Shown here piece by piece: positions 19,435-31,040 of a DNA stretch of 64,000 bases (position 1 is the stretch's first letter; every line of letters begins with the position of its first letter). This DNA comes from Emiliania huxleyi CCMP1516 (lineage: Eukaryota > Haptophyta > Isochrysidales > Noelaerhabdaceae): the NCBI RefSeq assembly GCF_000372725.1, contig NW_005198537.1:415572-479571 (forward strand). Direction: 5' to 3'. Under the pieces are notes generated by a model. It did no database searches, was not told where the DNA came from, and worked only from the letters and a program-made list of their open reading frames with translations. The position numbers were made by a program, and so were the translations under genes.

Positions 19435-20230
19435 TTAGACACAAGCACCAGGCTCCTGGGACAAAGCGAGCAGCAGCAGCAAGCAGTTCAGCGGAGAAGG
19501 GGGGGGGGGAGGAGCCGTTGCGCAGCCAATGAAGCCCGCAATGGCCTCGCCGTACGAGCGCAGCTTCTTGGCCGAGAGGCGCGAGTCCAATGGCTTTGCG
19601 CCGTGGTGGTCCTCCGAAGGAGTCTCATTGTTGAGCGCCTCCGTCTTGAAGCGGCGTGGCACGACGAGGTGGACGCGGCCTGCCAGTCGCAGCGGGCTCG
19701 GATCGGAGTCGTCAAACGGAAGCACGTATTGCAGACCCGCCGCGATTGCAGAGAGAATGCGCTGGCCCGAGGCATTCGCATCGAGGACTGGAAAGCTCAA
19801 GCCGTCTCGCTGCAAGTTCGACAGCAGCGCGCGAAGGAGGCGGCAATCGTAGCGGTCGCCGTCGGGCGCAGGCGGCAGCGCCCTCGGCGTCTCGGCCTGG
19901 GTTTGCATGAGTCGCGTCATCGCATTTGGACGCATGCCGGGGGTAGCAGGGGAATCCTCGGCGGTCGCCAGCACTTTGATGTTGCAGCCAAACATGTCTC
20001 GCAGAATGCCGACTGTTGTCGAGGACGGTGCCGGTGCCCGAAAACTCCGTCGTCCGAAAGCACTTGACGGTGCTGGCCGTGAGCTTGCCAGCAGCAATCT
20101 CCGGCTCGGCTCTCTCGAGTGCGTCGCTGACGACAAGGGAGAGAGCCACCTCCGCCTCGTGCATGCGGCCCGATTGGTGATGCTTCTTGCCAAGCTCGAC
20201 GCGAACGACGACGGGCACCTTCGGCGCCAT
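19435..20230 (-). CDS. unknown two-exon protein (~239 aa)
   Basis: Exon 1 is 20230-20089 (MAPKVPVVVRVELGKKH...) and exon 2 is 20012-19435. They join in phase across a 76-nt intron that begins GCAAGC and ends CAACAG. The alternative without an intron would need a frame change. The product contains RLLRALLSNLQRDGLSFPV and RRFKTEALNNETPSEDHHG; no family is recognised. The Pro/Leu tail (APPPPPSPLNCLLLLL) may be a mis-predicted extension. It converges with the START-like gene. Confidence 0.55.
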
Positions 20231-20569
20231 GCCGGAAAGGGGCACGCGCCTCTGAAGGTCGAGGCGCGTGGCTCAAAGCCGGCGCTGCGCGGGTGCGTGA
20301 CCATCGCCGCAACCAAGACATGTTTTTGCTCGCCCGACCATCGCATGCACATGTGCATGTGCATGTCATGTGCATGTGCGAAGAGGGCTTCAACATTCAA
20401 CAAACAGGAATCGAGGATGACCGCATGTCTGCATCAGACGTGTCATCCGTCCCGATCGTGACCAACCAAAGCCACCCCTCTTCTCAGATCCGCGCTTGCC
20501 CGGATCCTGAACCCTCTGCCGCTCCCAGCCGTGCTCGCCGAGCCTCCGCCACCTCCACCTCCGCCGCCC

Positions 20570-20697
20570 CACCCCCCCTGCGCGCGGGCCTTCTAGGCCC
20601 GCGGGTAGTCTCCCCCCATCCCCAGGGCCTCCAGGGCGCTCGCACCTCAAACCTTTCATAGACCAGCGCAAAGCGCCATAGGACGTATTTTCTTGTC
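20570..20697 (+). repeat. ~130-bp dispersed repeat, left copy
   Basis: Runs from CCCCACCCCCCCTGCGCGCG to TAGGACGTATTTTCTTGTCA. Its reverse complement lies at ~25518-25650 with ~90% agreement by eye. The two copies point toward each other across the chorein-like gene. Confidence 0.75.
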
Positions 20698-21206
20698 AAT
20701 AAACAGGTCTGTGCTTGTTTTTTGGATGCAGACGACCGTTTTTGGATGCAGACGACCGTTTGGGGTCACTCACACCCGCACGAGGTAGGCGGCGCGCAGC
20801 GCCGCTCTCGCAGGCTGTTTGTGACTGTTTCTGCATTTTGTTTTTGTTTTCAGTCTAGGGGGCCCGACCCCCTCAGAGGCGGCGGGCGGGCGCCCACTGA
20901 CCCAGAGATCAAAAACGCTCGGCCCCGCGCCCCCTCTCGGCAACGCACAACGGTTCGGTCAACGGGGCCCACGCGCACGCCCCCTCGTCCCGGTCCGGGC
21001 GTGCGCGGCGGGCGCCGGCGGCGCGGGAGACCGGCCAGACCGCGCGCGGCCGCCCCGGCCTCTTTGCCGGCCCGCGGCCCAGCGCAGCGCGGCCCCAATG
21101 GCGCACATCAGCAGCAGCTAACCCGATCGCCCGCCCCCGATCCAGCGCAGCGCCGAACGCGCCCCGTCTCCGAGCCGGTAGCCGTCGGGCCCTCCGGTGC
21201 GACCGC

Positions 21207-24200
21207 TCAGCTCGCGCCAGCTCTGGGAGGGAGACGAGGTCGCCGGAGAAGCCTGAAGGCGGAGGGGGGGGGCGCAACGCGGGTGTGACGCCCCTCAGCC
21301 TCTCTCCTTCCGGCCGACACTCTCCTTCCGGGCGAGAGCGCGCGGACAGAGAGATGCGCCTGCGAGGCCGCCAGCGCGTGCAGCCGCGCGCCGCCGCCTC
21401 CGCCCGCGCCGCCCGCGCCGCCCGCCGCCAGCGCCATGGCGGCGTGCATGCGGGCGGCGCCCTCGGCGGCGGAGGCGACGGCGTGGTCGGTGAGCGCGCG
21501 CGCCGCTGCGAGGGCCTCGATCGCCTGCGACGGCGGCGGCGGGGAGGGGGGAGAGAGGGGGGGGGGCGTGGCGTTGCCGGAGGCAGCGCCGAGTGCTGTT
21601 CCCTGTGCCCACGCTCGCCCCCGCCCTCCCGGCTCGCACCCCCCCCGGGGTGTGGGTGAGGAGCTCGGCGGGGAGGCTCCCGCGCCGCTCGGGCCGCGCC
21701 TCTCCCGGGACTCCTCACCTCGGGCCGGTCGTCCTCCGCCAGGAGCTCCGCAAGCCTCGCCTGCAGAGAAGGGCGGGCGGGGGGGGGGGGGGCGTCGGGA
21801 GGGGGGGCGGCGACGGCCACGACGGTGCCCTAGGGGGGGCTTGGCTGCGGCTCGGGACTTTGCGGGGCGGCGTAGGAGCTAGAGTAGAAGCGGAGCCTGC
21901 AGCGCCTGCGACCGCTGCTGCGTCTCCATCGCCGCCGACGACAGCACCGCGCACGTGGACTCGTATGCCATCCGCTGGACCAGAGGCATCTCCTCTCTCT
22001 CTGCCGGCGCGGCCACAGGAGGGGCCGCCACCGGCGACTCGCCGACCGACGCGGCCGCCGCCCTCCCGGCGGAGGCGGGGGCTTGCTCCGGGTGCGGGGG
22101 TGGGGCGGCGGGGTCGGTGGGGACCCCCGGGGGGAGGAGGGAGGCGAGGAGCTCGCGCGCCCTCCCCGTGACCCGCTCGTGCCTATCTCACAGCCGGGCA
22201 GCGTGGAGGTGCGCCGCTCGCCGCAGACGCACCTGCCCTCCCCCGGCTCGTCCGCTCGCCTCTGCGCCTCCTGCAGTGCGCGCAGCTGGCGACGCAGCGC
22301 CGCGATTTCGTCGCGGGCGGCCTGCAGCGATGCGGGGCGGGGCGGGTGAAGGTCCAGCGAGAGGGTGTGTGTGGAGAGGGAAGTGTCTCGGACGTGTCTC
22401 GCCAGGCCTGCAGCAGCGCGTCCGGCGTGGGAGCGGCGAGGAGCAGCGCGGCGCGGAGCCTGCCCCACCACGCGACGGCGGCGGCGAGGGCGGAGGCGTC
22501 GACGACGTGCGAGAGGGTGAGTTTGGCGCCGGAGAGGAAGGACATGTCGTAGGCGTGGCCCGACCACTCGATGCCGACCCGCATCTCGGGAACCTGGCGC
22601 GCGGCAGCTGCTGTTGCGGCAGCTGCTGTTGCGCGCGGCAGCGGGCGTGCGGCGGCAGTCGAGAGGAAGGGGACTGGCGAGGGCGTGGGCCGGGAGGGGC
22701 GGGGGCGAGGAGCAGCGCCTCGAACTTCGGCGTCTCGTCGCTCCGCATCGCGAGGGCGAGGTCGTACGCCCCACCGGCAAAGTCGCGGAAGAGGGAGCCG
22801 TGGAGCGCGCCCTTGAGCCGCTTGGTCAGGTTGCACGTGCCGTCGATGCCGCGGCAGAGGCTCACCCACCGCGGCGGCTCCGCCTCCGCCTCCGCCTCCT
22901 CCTCCTCTGCCGGCGGCCGGATCCACGCCTGAGGCCGTCCCGGCGGCGTGAGTCGGGGAAGGGAGGTCGGGCGGGAAGGAAGAGGCGGGAAGGAAGAGGT
23001 GGGCCCGACTCCTCCGACTCTCCGCGCAGAGGTGGGGGGCAAGGGCAGGGTTAGCGGGGTGGGCAAGGCTCGGCCTCCGCGCCTCCGCCGCCAGCCCCTG
23101 CACCACGACCCGCTTGTGCACGCGCGCGCCGTCGGCGACGGCCACCATCGCCGTCTCCTCGCAGAAGCGCTCGTCGGTCGTGCTCAGCCGCAGCTCTTCC
23201 AGGCAGAGGAAGAGGTAGCAGCCCTGCGCACCGTCTCCCGCCGCGGCGGCCTCTCCCGCGCCCGACCCCTCCGCCGCGTCGCTGCTGGCAGAGGCGCCGC
23301 TCTCGCCCGCCCTCGCAGAGCACCGCGCCGCCCCCGCGGGCGGCGGCGGAGGCGCCGGCGCCGCATCGCCGCCGTCCGCCCCCTCCCGTAGCCGCACCCG
23401 CACCCGCTCGACGCGCAGCCGCATGTTCTCCACCGCACGGTGCAGCGGCAGCCAGTCGCGCGGCGCCTCGGCGGCGGCGCCCGCTGCCGCGGCCGCCTCC
23501 ACCTCCTCCCACCCTAGCTCGCTGGCGATGTCGTCGCCCCCGTCGCAGCCGCCTTCTCCGACCTCGCCGCCGCCCTCGCCGCCGCCGCCGTCGCCGCCGC
23601 CGTCGCCGCCGCCCTCGCCGCCGCCCTCGCCGCCGCCCTCGCCGCCGCCCTCGCCGCCAAGATTGCCGCCATGCCGACACGCTTCGGCGCCGGCGCCGCC
23701 CAACACTTGCCCTCCGTCCTCCTCCTCCTCCGCCTCGTAGTACTCGTCCTCATCCTCGTCCTCCGCCGCCGCCGCGCCGCTGGCGAGGCGCGCCACTGCG
23801 TCCGCCACCGCACTCACCAGCGCCCTCTCCGCCCGCGAGGCGAGCCCACCCTCCTCCTCCAGCCCCTCCTCCGGCGCCTCCTCCGGCGCCTCCTCCGGCG
23901 CCTCCTCCTCCTCCTTCTCCGCCCCCGCTGCCGCCGCCTCCGAGAAGCGAGGGCGCAGCTCCTCCTCCTCCTCCTCCTCCTCCTCCTCCTCCTCCTCCTC
24001 CTCCTCCTCCTCCTGCTCCTCCCCCAGTACGGCCTCCTGCACCTCCCCCGGCACCGCCTCGTCCTCGCCCTTCTCCGCTGCGGCGCCCGCCCGCAGTGCG
24101 CCCGCCTACTCACAGCCAGCCGCATGAGCAGCGCCCCTCAGACACGGTGACCCGCCACGGAGAACAGGACGGCCTGCGCCGGTGCACCGCCGCTCTCCCG

Positions 24201-24813
24201 CGCTGCAGCAGCGTCTCCGTCCGACCTTGGCTTTCCCGCGAGCAGGCGGCAGTCGGCCCACACGTCGTTCTGCGGGAAGGGAGGAGGCTGAGGACCTGCT
24301 CGGGCCTCGCTCGGGCCTCGCCGCGACTCTCTCTTCCCGCCACTGCCACTCTTCCCGCCACCTATCTTCCCGCCACCTCTCGTCTCTAGCGCGTACCATC
24401 TCGATTCTCCACGGCTCCGAGAAGAGGCCGAGGTCGCCCCGCAGCCGCAGCGTCACCGTCACCGTCGCGCTCCCTATCGTGAGCGGGGCGTTGCCGCCGG
24501 CGCCTTTGTCCTCGCCCTCCTCGCCGCCCGCAACACCAGGATCCGACACCAGGATCCAGCCGACGCGCGCGAGCGCAACGTTGAAGACCTCGGGCCGCAG
24601 CACCAGGTTCCGAATCACCGCCGTGGCCGGCGCGCCGTCGCCACTCGTCACTTCCACCCACTCGTAGCTCACGCACAGCTGTCTCAGCACACGCCGGAGC
24701 GCAGCCTTCCATGTCCGCTCACTCAGCTTGCGCGTGGTCCATGAGAGGCCGCGCGAGGCGGTAGCCGTGGCCACCGCTGTTGCGCCGCGCACCAAGCCGA
24801 GGACCGACGACAT
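21207..24813 (-). CDS. chorein/VPS13-type lipid-transfer-like protein (about 9 exons)
   Basis: Predicted exons (minus) are 24813-24397, 24269-24152, 24077-23083, 22928-22719, 22593-22408, 22321-22233, 22182-21897, 21760-21719 and 21524-21207; phases all agree. The N-terminus resembles the chorein_N region of bridge-like lipid-transfer proteins (IRNLVLRPEVFNVAL, then LRLRGDLGLFSEPWRIEM). The later block LEELRLSTTDERF, followed by VHKRVVVQGLA, matches the VPS13 pattern 'LEEL.l.TTDE...vhK...v.gL'. Between them are very long Glu and Gly/Glu runs (~23560-24050). The protein is ~850 residues, far shorter than VPS13 (>3000), so it may be a short relative or the 5' part. The 3' end is uncertain, because further exons toward 20910 are possible. 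Five to six introns have GC donors. Confidence 0.55.
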
Positions 24814-26389
24814 TGTATATGCCAGTCCGATCCGGTCAAGGCCGGCTTCCTGCTGCTCGGTGTACGAACTCTGTTCACACCGAGCAGCTGGGAGTGGCTG
24901 CGGCTATAGCAGACAGCTTGACAGAGGTGTGCAAGGATTGCAAAAAGAGGTTTTGACCGCGCAAGATATAAATAAAGGGTGTCTAAGGCTCTCGTCGCAG
25001 ACGCGGTACCATTGACAAATCTCAATCAAATCTGCGATATACCCCCACACGAGCAAATAGCAAAATCCGAATACCGTGCACGAAACTGCGTGATGTGCGC
25101 CGGGCAAGCCTTCAGCTGGTGCCAAGACATCCGTAAAATGCGTTTCGTGGGTAGTGATCTGATCACCCGAATACCACCCGAACGTGGTACTCTCATCGCA
25201 AACCCTGTCAGCAGTTCACCTTTGGGTCAAGGCCGGCTGTCTGGAGACTTGTTCACAGCCTTGAGCACTTGAGACTGGATAGGGTCGATTCCGCATGGTA
25301 CGGGACCCCTCGATCGTCTCGCCCTTCCTCACTGGAGTGCTCATCGGGGGGGGGTCATAACAAACACGGTCCAGGATCGAGGTGCACGCTGCCGCTGAGG
25401 GACCCCAGAGGGTAGATCGAGCGGTGGAGCGGACGGAGGAGCGGTGTCGTCCCCCCTCTCCATCATCTCGCTGGGAGACGTCGGCGGTGATGGTGGGTTC
25501 ACAGCCTTGTTATTGAGAAGAAAATACGTCCTATGCGCTATGGCGCTGTGCGCTGGTCTGTGAGAGGTTGAGGTGCGAGCCCTGGAGGCCCTGGGGATGG
25601 GGGGATACTACCCGCGGGCCTAGAAGGCCCGCGCGCAGGGGGGTGGGGCATTGAGACCGGTCATGAATGAGTGCGCGACACGCATGTTGCGAGCAGCGTT
25701 GTTGATGTTTTGCGCATCGCCACAAGGGGCGGCGCGAGAGAGCTGTTGCGAGTGGTGCTGGGCGAAGCCCCGGGCGCTGCCGGAGGCTGTGCCGTAGTCG
25801 TTCACACCGGTGTGTATGCCTAGGTGCTTTTAATACGTTCTGATTCTTGTGCTGATACTTGCGTCCGAGACTGCTTGCGTCCGCTCACTGCGGTTTCTCT
25901 TACTGCCGGCTGTCCGCCGACAGGTTAGCTCCCTGCCGTCATGGGCGCGATTTTTCATGTATCTCTGCCTGCCTTTGGCTTGATGCTCCGGAAGGTGAGT
26001 AGCGCATGGAGCGCACTCTCGCGGCTAGAAGTCCACTGACGCCTTCAGCAACGAGCGGTACGGACTGCTGTTCCGTACCGGAAGGTGAGCAGCACATGGT
26101 TGCACAACAGGAATTTTGACAATTAACCAGGCACAACTCAGAATGATGGGCTTGCCCATCCCGGATCCTGCCGATCGCCCGCCGCTCGCCGCCAGCGCGG
26201 GGAAGAGAGAGGTTGACGAATGCTGTCGGGCTCGAGATGCTCGGCCGGTGTGCAGCAGCAGCTACGAACCCCCCCCCCCCCCCCTACCTAGCACCCCACG
26301 GTCCGCCCACCCACACACACACAGCGCGAGCGAGCTGATCGCTTGATCTGATTATTTGCTAACTAATCATTGACCCTCATCCACAGTCG
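24814..26389. other. intergenic; lower GC, two repeat traces
   Basis: No gene seen. It contains the right copy of the ~130-bp repeat (25518-25650). CCGGAAGGTGAGTAGCGCAT near 25987 recurs as a near-copy near 26079. A poly-C run sits at ~26270. Confidence 0.45.
25518..25650 (-). repeat. ~130-bp dispersed repeat, right (inverted) copy
   Basis: Reverse complement of 20570-20697, from AAGAAAATACGTCCTATGCG to CGCGCAGGGGGGTGGGGC. Confidence 0.75.
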
Positions 26390-29300
26390 TTGGCGTTCCT
26401 TCACATCCACTACGAAAGTTGTCTTACGCGCAGTTGCAAGGGACTGCTGGTTGACAGTCACATTTCACTTTGCCAAACATTGTACCAGAAAGGCGGGCAC
26501 CTGCAACAGCAGCAATCTTGCCCCCTCTGTTGTCAGACACGCGCATGCCAAGGCGCGCGCGAGCAGCTTCGGATGGTGCAGCCAATTTATCAGGCCGTGA
26601 CGACCGTCCAGGCGCCCACAGCGGTGGATGCCACCGTCCCCGCCTCCTGGTCGGGACCGTGCCCACAGCCCTTCTACTTTACAGTCGGCGTCGATCGCGA
26701 TCGGACACTGAGGGACGTCGGCAGTGAGATCGACGGGTGCCTGGAGTACATCCCCGCCGTCCCCAAGCAGCGGGTGGTGCTCAAGGAGATGGTTGGGTAC
26801 TGGGCGGAATCGGCGGCCTTTGCCGATTACGACACGCGCATCTCCAAGCTCGGCCTGAGCGGCCGGTCGCTGCAGGACCAGTTCACTGTCGCATGCTCGC
26901 TTACCCACCGCCGGTTCTGGGAGCTGATGGTGGCGCGGGGCATCGAGGTTGCGGTAGTCTTCGAGTCGGATGCCATCTTTCGCGGCCCAGGCGGCCGCGC
27001 GGCCGCAAGCGCCGCCGTTCGAGAGGCTCTCCGAGCGACTGAGGAGTCGGACCCTGACTGGGAGCTGCTCAACCTCGGCCGCTGCTGGGACTTTTGCGAG
27101 ATGGACGTGCCGCTCCGCCGCGTGCCGCAGCTCCAGGCAAGTATCGTGCGCTCCGTCTCGATGGGTTGCACGCAGGCCATCGCAGTGACGCTCCAGGGGG
27201 CCAAGAAGTTGCTCACCCTCTCGCTACCACACCTCACTTCGGTGGGCACCCCTCTGCCCGCGGCGCGCCCCCCATCCTGACCTCACCGCAACCTCGCCGC
27301 CCCCACCCTAGGTCGACTACCTGATGGCGCTCCTGGGTCGCACTGGACTGCTGCGCACCTACTCAATCACCCCGCCCCTCTTCGCCCAGCGGCGGGAGGA
27401 AGGCGACGGCTCGCACGACGATCAGAAGGCGCCCGAGTGCGACCCGACATTTAACGCCACGCTCGGCATGGTCTTCCGCAAGGACCGGAGCAAGCTGCCC
27501 GGAACCAGCCGCGAGGCGGATCGGGAGCAGTTCCTCAAGTGGTCCTCGCGCAAGGACCAGGCGCTCGTCAAGAGCGGCAACCTGCACTGGATAAGGCAAT
27601 GGTCGCCAGCAGCGCGCGACTGCCCTCGCCCGGGGCGGCAGGGGCGGCACCCGAACTGGGCCGACAGCGGCGACGCCGACGGCGGTGGCCGCCGGCTCTC
27701 TGCGTCAAGGGTGAAGTGGCTCAAGATGAGCCATCACATCACCGTCCAGAGCAGCGTCGTCCCCGCCGCAGCCTCGGCCTTGAGGAGCTCCGATGCGGAG
27801 GAGGCCGACTCGGGGCGGAGAGTCAAGTGGCTCAAGATGAGCAAGCAGGTGGCCGTCTCGCCAACCGTGCACTCTAGCGATTCCACCAGCCAATCACTCC
27901 GCGATGCGTCCACTGGCGCGTCCACTGACGCGTCCACTGACGCGACCGTGACGCAGCCACACACGCCCACTCAGGTCACCGTCTCGAAGAAGAACGACGC
28001 CATCGACGCACTCGGCCCGTGGCAGGCCGGCGCGGCGGTGTCGGACCAAGGTCCGTGCGACCATGCCAAGGTACGACGGCAGTGCCGACTCGTTGGCGGG
28101 CCGTCGGCAGCGCCGCTGACGCACAACGCGACCGCGCGGCTGCTCTCGGGCATGCAGGCGCTCAAGCTGCGAGGTGTGGTCGTCTGGGACCTGTCCGCCA
28201 ACTGGAGCACTCACACGTGCGCGCGCAAACCGAAGAGCGCTCCTTGACGAGAAATCAACACCTTCTCACACCGACGGGCTGTCACATCGTAGGCACGCCT
28301 ACATGCAAGAGTCTTTTTACAACAATATGCTGGAGACGCTCGAGCAGTCGCCGCGGCGGATGCATATCTGCTGGATCAACCCGCAGGTATTCCGCCCCGG
28401 CTGCTCTCTGGCCCAGGCCCTCGGCCAGCCGGGGGGCAGTGCGCTTGGCCGGTCGCTCGTGATGGCCTCGCCAAAGCACATGGCGTGGACATTCGACCCG
28501 GGGCTGCTCCGCCTCCCTGTCGACCCGCTCAGCGCGTACATCTTCCACGACACGTCGCCGCCCGCGTTCGAGCCGCTGCTCAAGGCGGGCCGCGTGGTGG
28601 AGTGGCGCGTCTACGGCCCGGACGGCAACTTTCCCTACCTCGACTCCCTCCACTTTGTGCGCTCCACCCTCTCGCGGGGCGGCGTCTATGGCAGCGGCTG
28701 CGCCGGCATGTTCTTTTGCCGCGACATTCCGAACCGCGAGTACGTCTCGCCGTGGGCGACGCCGCTCACGCCGGGTGCGATCGCCCGCATCAGTCACCAG
28801 TCGCAGCGGAGGGGACTCGCGAGCGAACATCGGGACGTCCATTTCATCGGCACCGTATGGCACGGCAACGAGCAGCTCTTCTCGAGCTTTGCGCTCGGTT
28901 GCCAGCGCGCCGGCATCCCGCTGCATCGGCACGGCGCCGCGCCGCTGCCGGTTCACCTACGTCCGCTCGTGGCGACGGACGATGCGCGCAATGTGCCCAG
29001 CGCCGAGCGGGACGAGATGATGCGCAGCTCCTCCTTTGCGGTGGCGGTGCAGGGCGCGCTCCACCTCACCTTCAACGGCAAGCCGCTCGGTACCAAGTCG
29101 TACATCGCGGACCGGCCGCTGCTCGCGGCGAGCATGGGCATGCTCGTCGCGAGCAACAACGAGGCAGTGGTGTCGCTCTTCTCGGGCTTCCGCGATTCGA
29201 TCGCCTACCACCCCAACGCGAGTGAACTCTGCCGCGTCGGGGCGCAGGTGGCGGAGGAGCGGCTGAGGCACGGTGAGGACGAGGCGAGGCGTAAGGGCGA

Positions 29301-30531
29301 CATGCTTGCGGCGCACATGGCGCAGTCGCACACCTACGTCTCGCGCTTCGCCGATATGGTGGACGTGATTATACGCGGCAGCACGGACGTGTCGCAGGCG
29401 CGCGCCGAGAAGGCGATCGGGTACGAGCCCGACCTCTCCTCGCAGTGGTGTAGCGCGGGCAGCAACTGGACGCGGCAGCTGCTGGAGCCGCTCGCGCCGC
29501 TCGACATGGCGGGCGTGCCGTTGACCTTCATCCTCGGCGCGCAGACGGCGGGTATCTACGACCTGGTTGAGATGCTGACGGACCGGCTCGGCTTCTGCGG
29601 CGTAAACACCAACTTCTTCGAGTTCTCCGAGATGGGCGACAACGAGGACGTCGTCAAGTACCGGCAGTGCTTTGCGCACTGCCGGGGCAAGCCGCCCCTC
29701 GACATGACGCCCGAGTACCTCTACGCGCATAGCATGGTGGCGCCGCGGCTGGCGGCCGCGTACGCCACCAGCAACGTGCTGCAGCGGGTGCGCACCATCG
29801 CGCTCATTCGCGAGCCGGTGACCCGGCTCTCGGCCGCGCTCGACCTCGAGCTTGAGCGGTGCGACGGGCTCGTCGATGACAACCAGGGACGGTGCCGCGT
29901 CTGCCGCGAGACGAAGCGGGGGAACAAGAAGGAGGCGGAGATGAACCGGCACGTACTCTGCAAGGCGATGCGCGGTGGCACACTCACGCGGCTTGTCAGC
30001 GAGGCCACGCGCGATGCGCCCGACCGTTGCTCCCAGCACTGGAACCTGGCGTGCCAAGCCATCGACTACGGCCTATACGCGAGGCAGCTCTCGTCGTGGC
30101 TCCACTTCCTGCCAAAGGAGAGGCTGCTCGTGCTCCACTACGAGGACTTTGTGGCCGACGAGACGGCGACGCGGAGGCGGGCGTACGACAAGTTGTACGA
30201 CTTTCTTGGCAAGAGCGACGTCGACCTGGGCACCGACATCATCGGCGCAAACGAGCGGCCGGGGCGCTATCTCGGACTGCAGGTTGAGTGCACCGCACGC
30301 CGATTCTTCAAGACGCCCAACGACGAGCTGGTGCAGCTGCTCCACAAGACGTGGCCGCGGGACGCGCCCTTCCCTTCTGAGCGCTACAATGATGCGCTCG
30401 CAGCCGGGCGTTGCGACTCCATCGTCAGCTCTACAGACGCGGCCTCGCTGCCATGGCCCAGCTCTATGGAGATGGCCAGAAGACGGGAGCAGGCCAACAA
30501 CTTCCTCGCGGCAGCGTATCGCCGAGAGTGA
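26390..30531 (+). CDS. GT25-like + glycosyltransferase + sulfotransferase fusion (3 exons)
   Basis: Exons 26390-27241, 27312-28216 and 28293-30531 join in phase (LTS|VDYLMALL and NWSTHT|HAYMQESF), ~1331 residues. Module 1 (~85-330) is glycosyltransferase family 25-like: VVFESDAIFRG, MGCTQAIAVTLQGAKKLL, VDYLMALLG. A low-complexity linker contains RVKWLKMS twice. Module 2 (~590-960) resembles a GT-B C-terminal half of the Glyco_trans_1_2 type (TKSYIADRPLLAASMGMLVA). Module 3 (~995-1290) is a sulfotransferase: 5'-PAPS loop FILGAQTAGIYDLVEML, 3'-phosphate site IALIREPVTRLSAALDLEL and WLHFLPKERLLVLHYEDF. It would act in the Golgi on sulfated glycans. The second splice (donor CACAC|GTGCGC) is weaker; without it there would be two overlapping genes. 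No signal anchor is visible, so an upstream exon is possible. Confidence 0.65.
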
Positions 30532-30545
30532 CGACAAGCATAGAG

Positions 30546-30630
<85 letters not shown>

Positions 30631-31040
30631 GAGAGAGAGAGAGAGAGAGAATGAGAGAAGGGACGCGCTCGCGAGCGCGAGTCAGTCGTGCTTTCGGCGA
30701 CGGCCGAATCTTCTTACCTCACACATGATCACAATGCTATAGCTGTCCAACGCCTGTCAGTGTCTCGCCGTGAGCGTGTGGCGGCATCGCCGCCCCAGCA
30801 TTCGGCGCTTGCATGTCGTGAGCAGCACACACACCGCACTGTGTGTGCACTCTCTCTACACACACGCGCGCGGCTGCATGTGTGTGCTCCGTCTGTGTGA
30901 GCCGCATTGCTGTTTGGCTGTGGGGCCGGGGGTGGGTGGGCCGTACTCTGTTGGCCCGTTTACGTCGCGTAACGCAAAAGAAGTGTTGTGTGTAAAATCC
31001 ACCGCGCAGCGCGCGCACTTCCGTCACACACGTCACGGAG
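30532..31040. other. intergenic with (GA)n tract
   Basis: A (GA)n microsatellite spans ~30541-30651, just after the sulfotransferase stop. The rest is GT/CA-rich with no gene. Confidence 0.7.

Noticed and set aside
23671-24150. Leu-rich plus-strand frame suggesting membrane segments
   Set aside because: It is the complement of a (GAG)n Glu run in the chorein-like gene.
28174-28292. A separate sulfotransferase gene starting at 28174
   Set aside because: The first 40 codons overlap the previous exon in another frame and look random; a phase-correct splice at 28216/28293 joins the two, though two genes remain possible.
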